Source of the DNA: Fidelibacterota bacterium UBA2125
GTDB taxonomy: Bacteria > Fidelibacterota > Marinisomatia > Marinisomatales > S15-B10
Assembly: GCA_002329125.1 (NCBI GenBank)
Contig: DCXX01000141.1
Location: 1-6,385 of the forward strand
DNA length: 6,385 bases
Direction: 5' to 3'
Shown: piece after piece, positions 5,943 through 6,385 of the stretch
Numbering within the stretch: the stretch's first letter is position 1
How the letters are laid out: every line of letters begins with the position of its first letter
The notes under the pieces: model-generated
Databases searched by the model: none
Seen by the model: the letters and a program-made list of their open reading frames with translations, nothing else
What the model was told of the DNA's origin: nothing
Program-made: the position numbers and the translations under genes

Positions 5943-6385
5943 ACGCACTTTCCCCATCTTACGAGGGTAGCTCCCCAGGTAAATCCTGCCCCGAACGCCG
6001 CCAGGACGACAAGGTCTCCTTCTAGCAACCGGCCTTCATTGACGGCCTCACTTAAACTGATGGGGATGGTGCCAGCGGTGGTGTTGGCAGCTCGGTCTAT
6101 GTTGATAAACACTTGTTCTTTACTGAGACCCAGCCGCTCAGCACTGGCATCAATAATTCGTTTATTAGCTTGGTGTGGAATAAAAAGAGTCACATCTTTA
6201 GTTGAGAAGTTGTTTCTTTCCAAAAGTGCCTGAGCGGCATCAGCCATTCCCCGAACCGCCGACTTATAAACCTCTCGGCCGTCTTGCTTAAGGTAATGAA
6301 GCCGCTGCTCTACCGTTTCGAGGGTTGCGGGCTGGCGGCTGCCTCCGGCGGGCATGTATAGCCGGTTACCACCACTGCCATCCGT
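5939..6385 (-). CDS. fabH: 3-oxoacyl-[acyl-carrier-protein] synthase III (KAS III), C-terminal part
   Basis: The gene runs off the right edge; the 148 residues seen are somewhat under half of a typical FabH (about 320). The frame stays open upstream of the internal Met at 6355, reading TDGSGGNRLYMPAGGSR, which is the usual FabH segment, so that Met is not the start. Two of the three catalytic residues are visible: His71 of this fragment in IPHQANKRIIDA and Asn101 in AANTTAGTIPISL. The nucleophilic Cys lies outside the window. The C-terminal GAGFTWGATLVRW is typical. FabH joins acetyl-CoA (or a branched acyl-CoA) to malonyl-ACP to start fatty acid synthesis. It is the first visible gene of the fab operon and overlaps fabD by four bases. 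Primer specificity cannot be judged from this part. Confidence 0.96.
   Translation of the reverse strand, partial: TDGSGGNRLYMPAGGSRQPATLETVEQRLHYLKQDGREVYKSAVRGMADAAQALLERNNFSTKDVTLFIPHQANKRIIDASAERLGLSKEQVFINIDRAANTTAGTIPISLSEAVNEGRLLEGDLVVLAAFGAGFTWGATLVRWGKCV
5951..5955 (-). promoter_or_regulatory. Probable ribosome binding site of fabD
   Basis: The minus strand reads GGGGA, then eight bases, then ATG at 5942-5940. It is a partial match to the anti-Shine-Dalgarno but well placed. It overlaps the alternative upstream ATG (5957-5955), which argues for the shorter FabD. The fabH stop TGA shares two bases with the chosen ATG, so re-initiation after fabH is plausible. Confidence 0.5.

Noticed and set aside
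5943..5957. Upstream ATG giving a five-residue longer FabD
   Set aside because: The longer N-terminus (MGKVR added) does not fit the family pattern, and the ATG overlaps the GGGGA that best serves as ribosome binding site for the ATG at 5942.
6353..6355. ATG as a possible fabH start
   Set aside because: The frame continues upstream to the window edge with conserved FabH sequence (TDGSGGNRLY), so this is an internal Met of a truncated gene.

Overview
This window is a fully coding, mid-GC bacterial chromosomal segment. It holds two opposed gene blocks that converge on a shared point at position 2073/2074. I see no mobile element, CRISPR array, tRNA or rRNA. The largest non-coding gap is 70 bases (1431-1500). 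The gene content is housekeeping. The mix of a bifunctional phosphoglucose/phosphomannose isomerase, a BFN-type nuclease with a UVR tail, and an RNase III with a lysine/arginine-rich N-terminal leader before its catalytic domain resembles the Fibrobacterota-Chlorobiota-Bacteroidota side of the tree, including Ignavibacteriota and Neomarinimicrobiota. That placement is a low-confidence guess from protein character, not from a search.

Plus strand, 1-2073. The first gene is the 3' end of a trans-isoprenyl diphosphate synthase, cut by the window edge. Two bases after its stop begins a complete SIS-domain phosphoglucose/phosphomannose isomerase. After a 70-base spacer comes a complete BFN/DUF151 protein ending in a UvrB/UvrC motif. 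A strong intrinsic terminator for this strand lies at 2106-2131, inside the coding sequence of the opposing rnc gene.

Minus strand, 6385 down to 2074. This is a tightly packed type II fatty acid synthesis operon in the order fabH (partial) - fabD - fabG - acpP - fabF - rnc. Adjacent genes overlap by 4 to 13 bases or are separated by only 5 to 12 bases, so translational coupling is likely throughout. FabD charges ACP with malonate. FabH starts chains, FabF elongates them, and FabG reduces the 3-ketoacyl-ACP product. acpP encodes the carrier, and rnc (RNase III) rides at the distal end. The dehydratase and enoyl reductase of the cycle are not in the window. Three of the five complete genes use GTG or TTG starts. 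acpP has ATG behind a canonical Shine-Dalgarno, which fits the need for much more ACP than enzyme.

I found no undescribed multi-gene system. The points most worth a second look are the plus-strand terminator embedded in the codons of the conserved dsRNA-binding motif of rnc, the directly abutting convergent stop codons there (which imply overlapping 3' ends that could pair into an RNase III substrate), and an Asp-to-Asn change at a metal-binding position of this RNase III.
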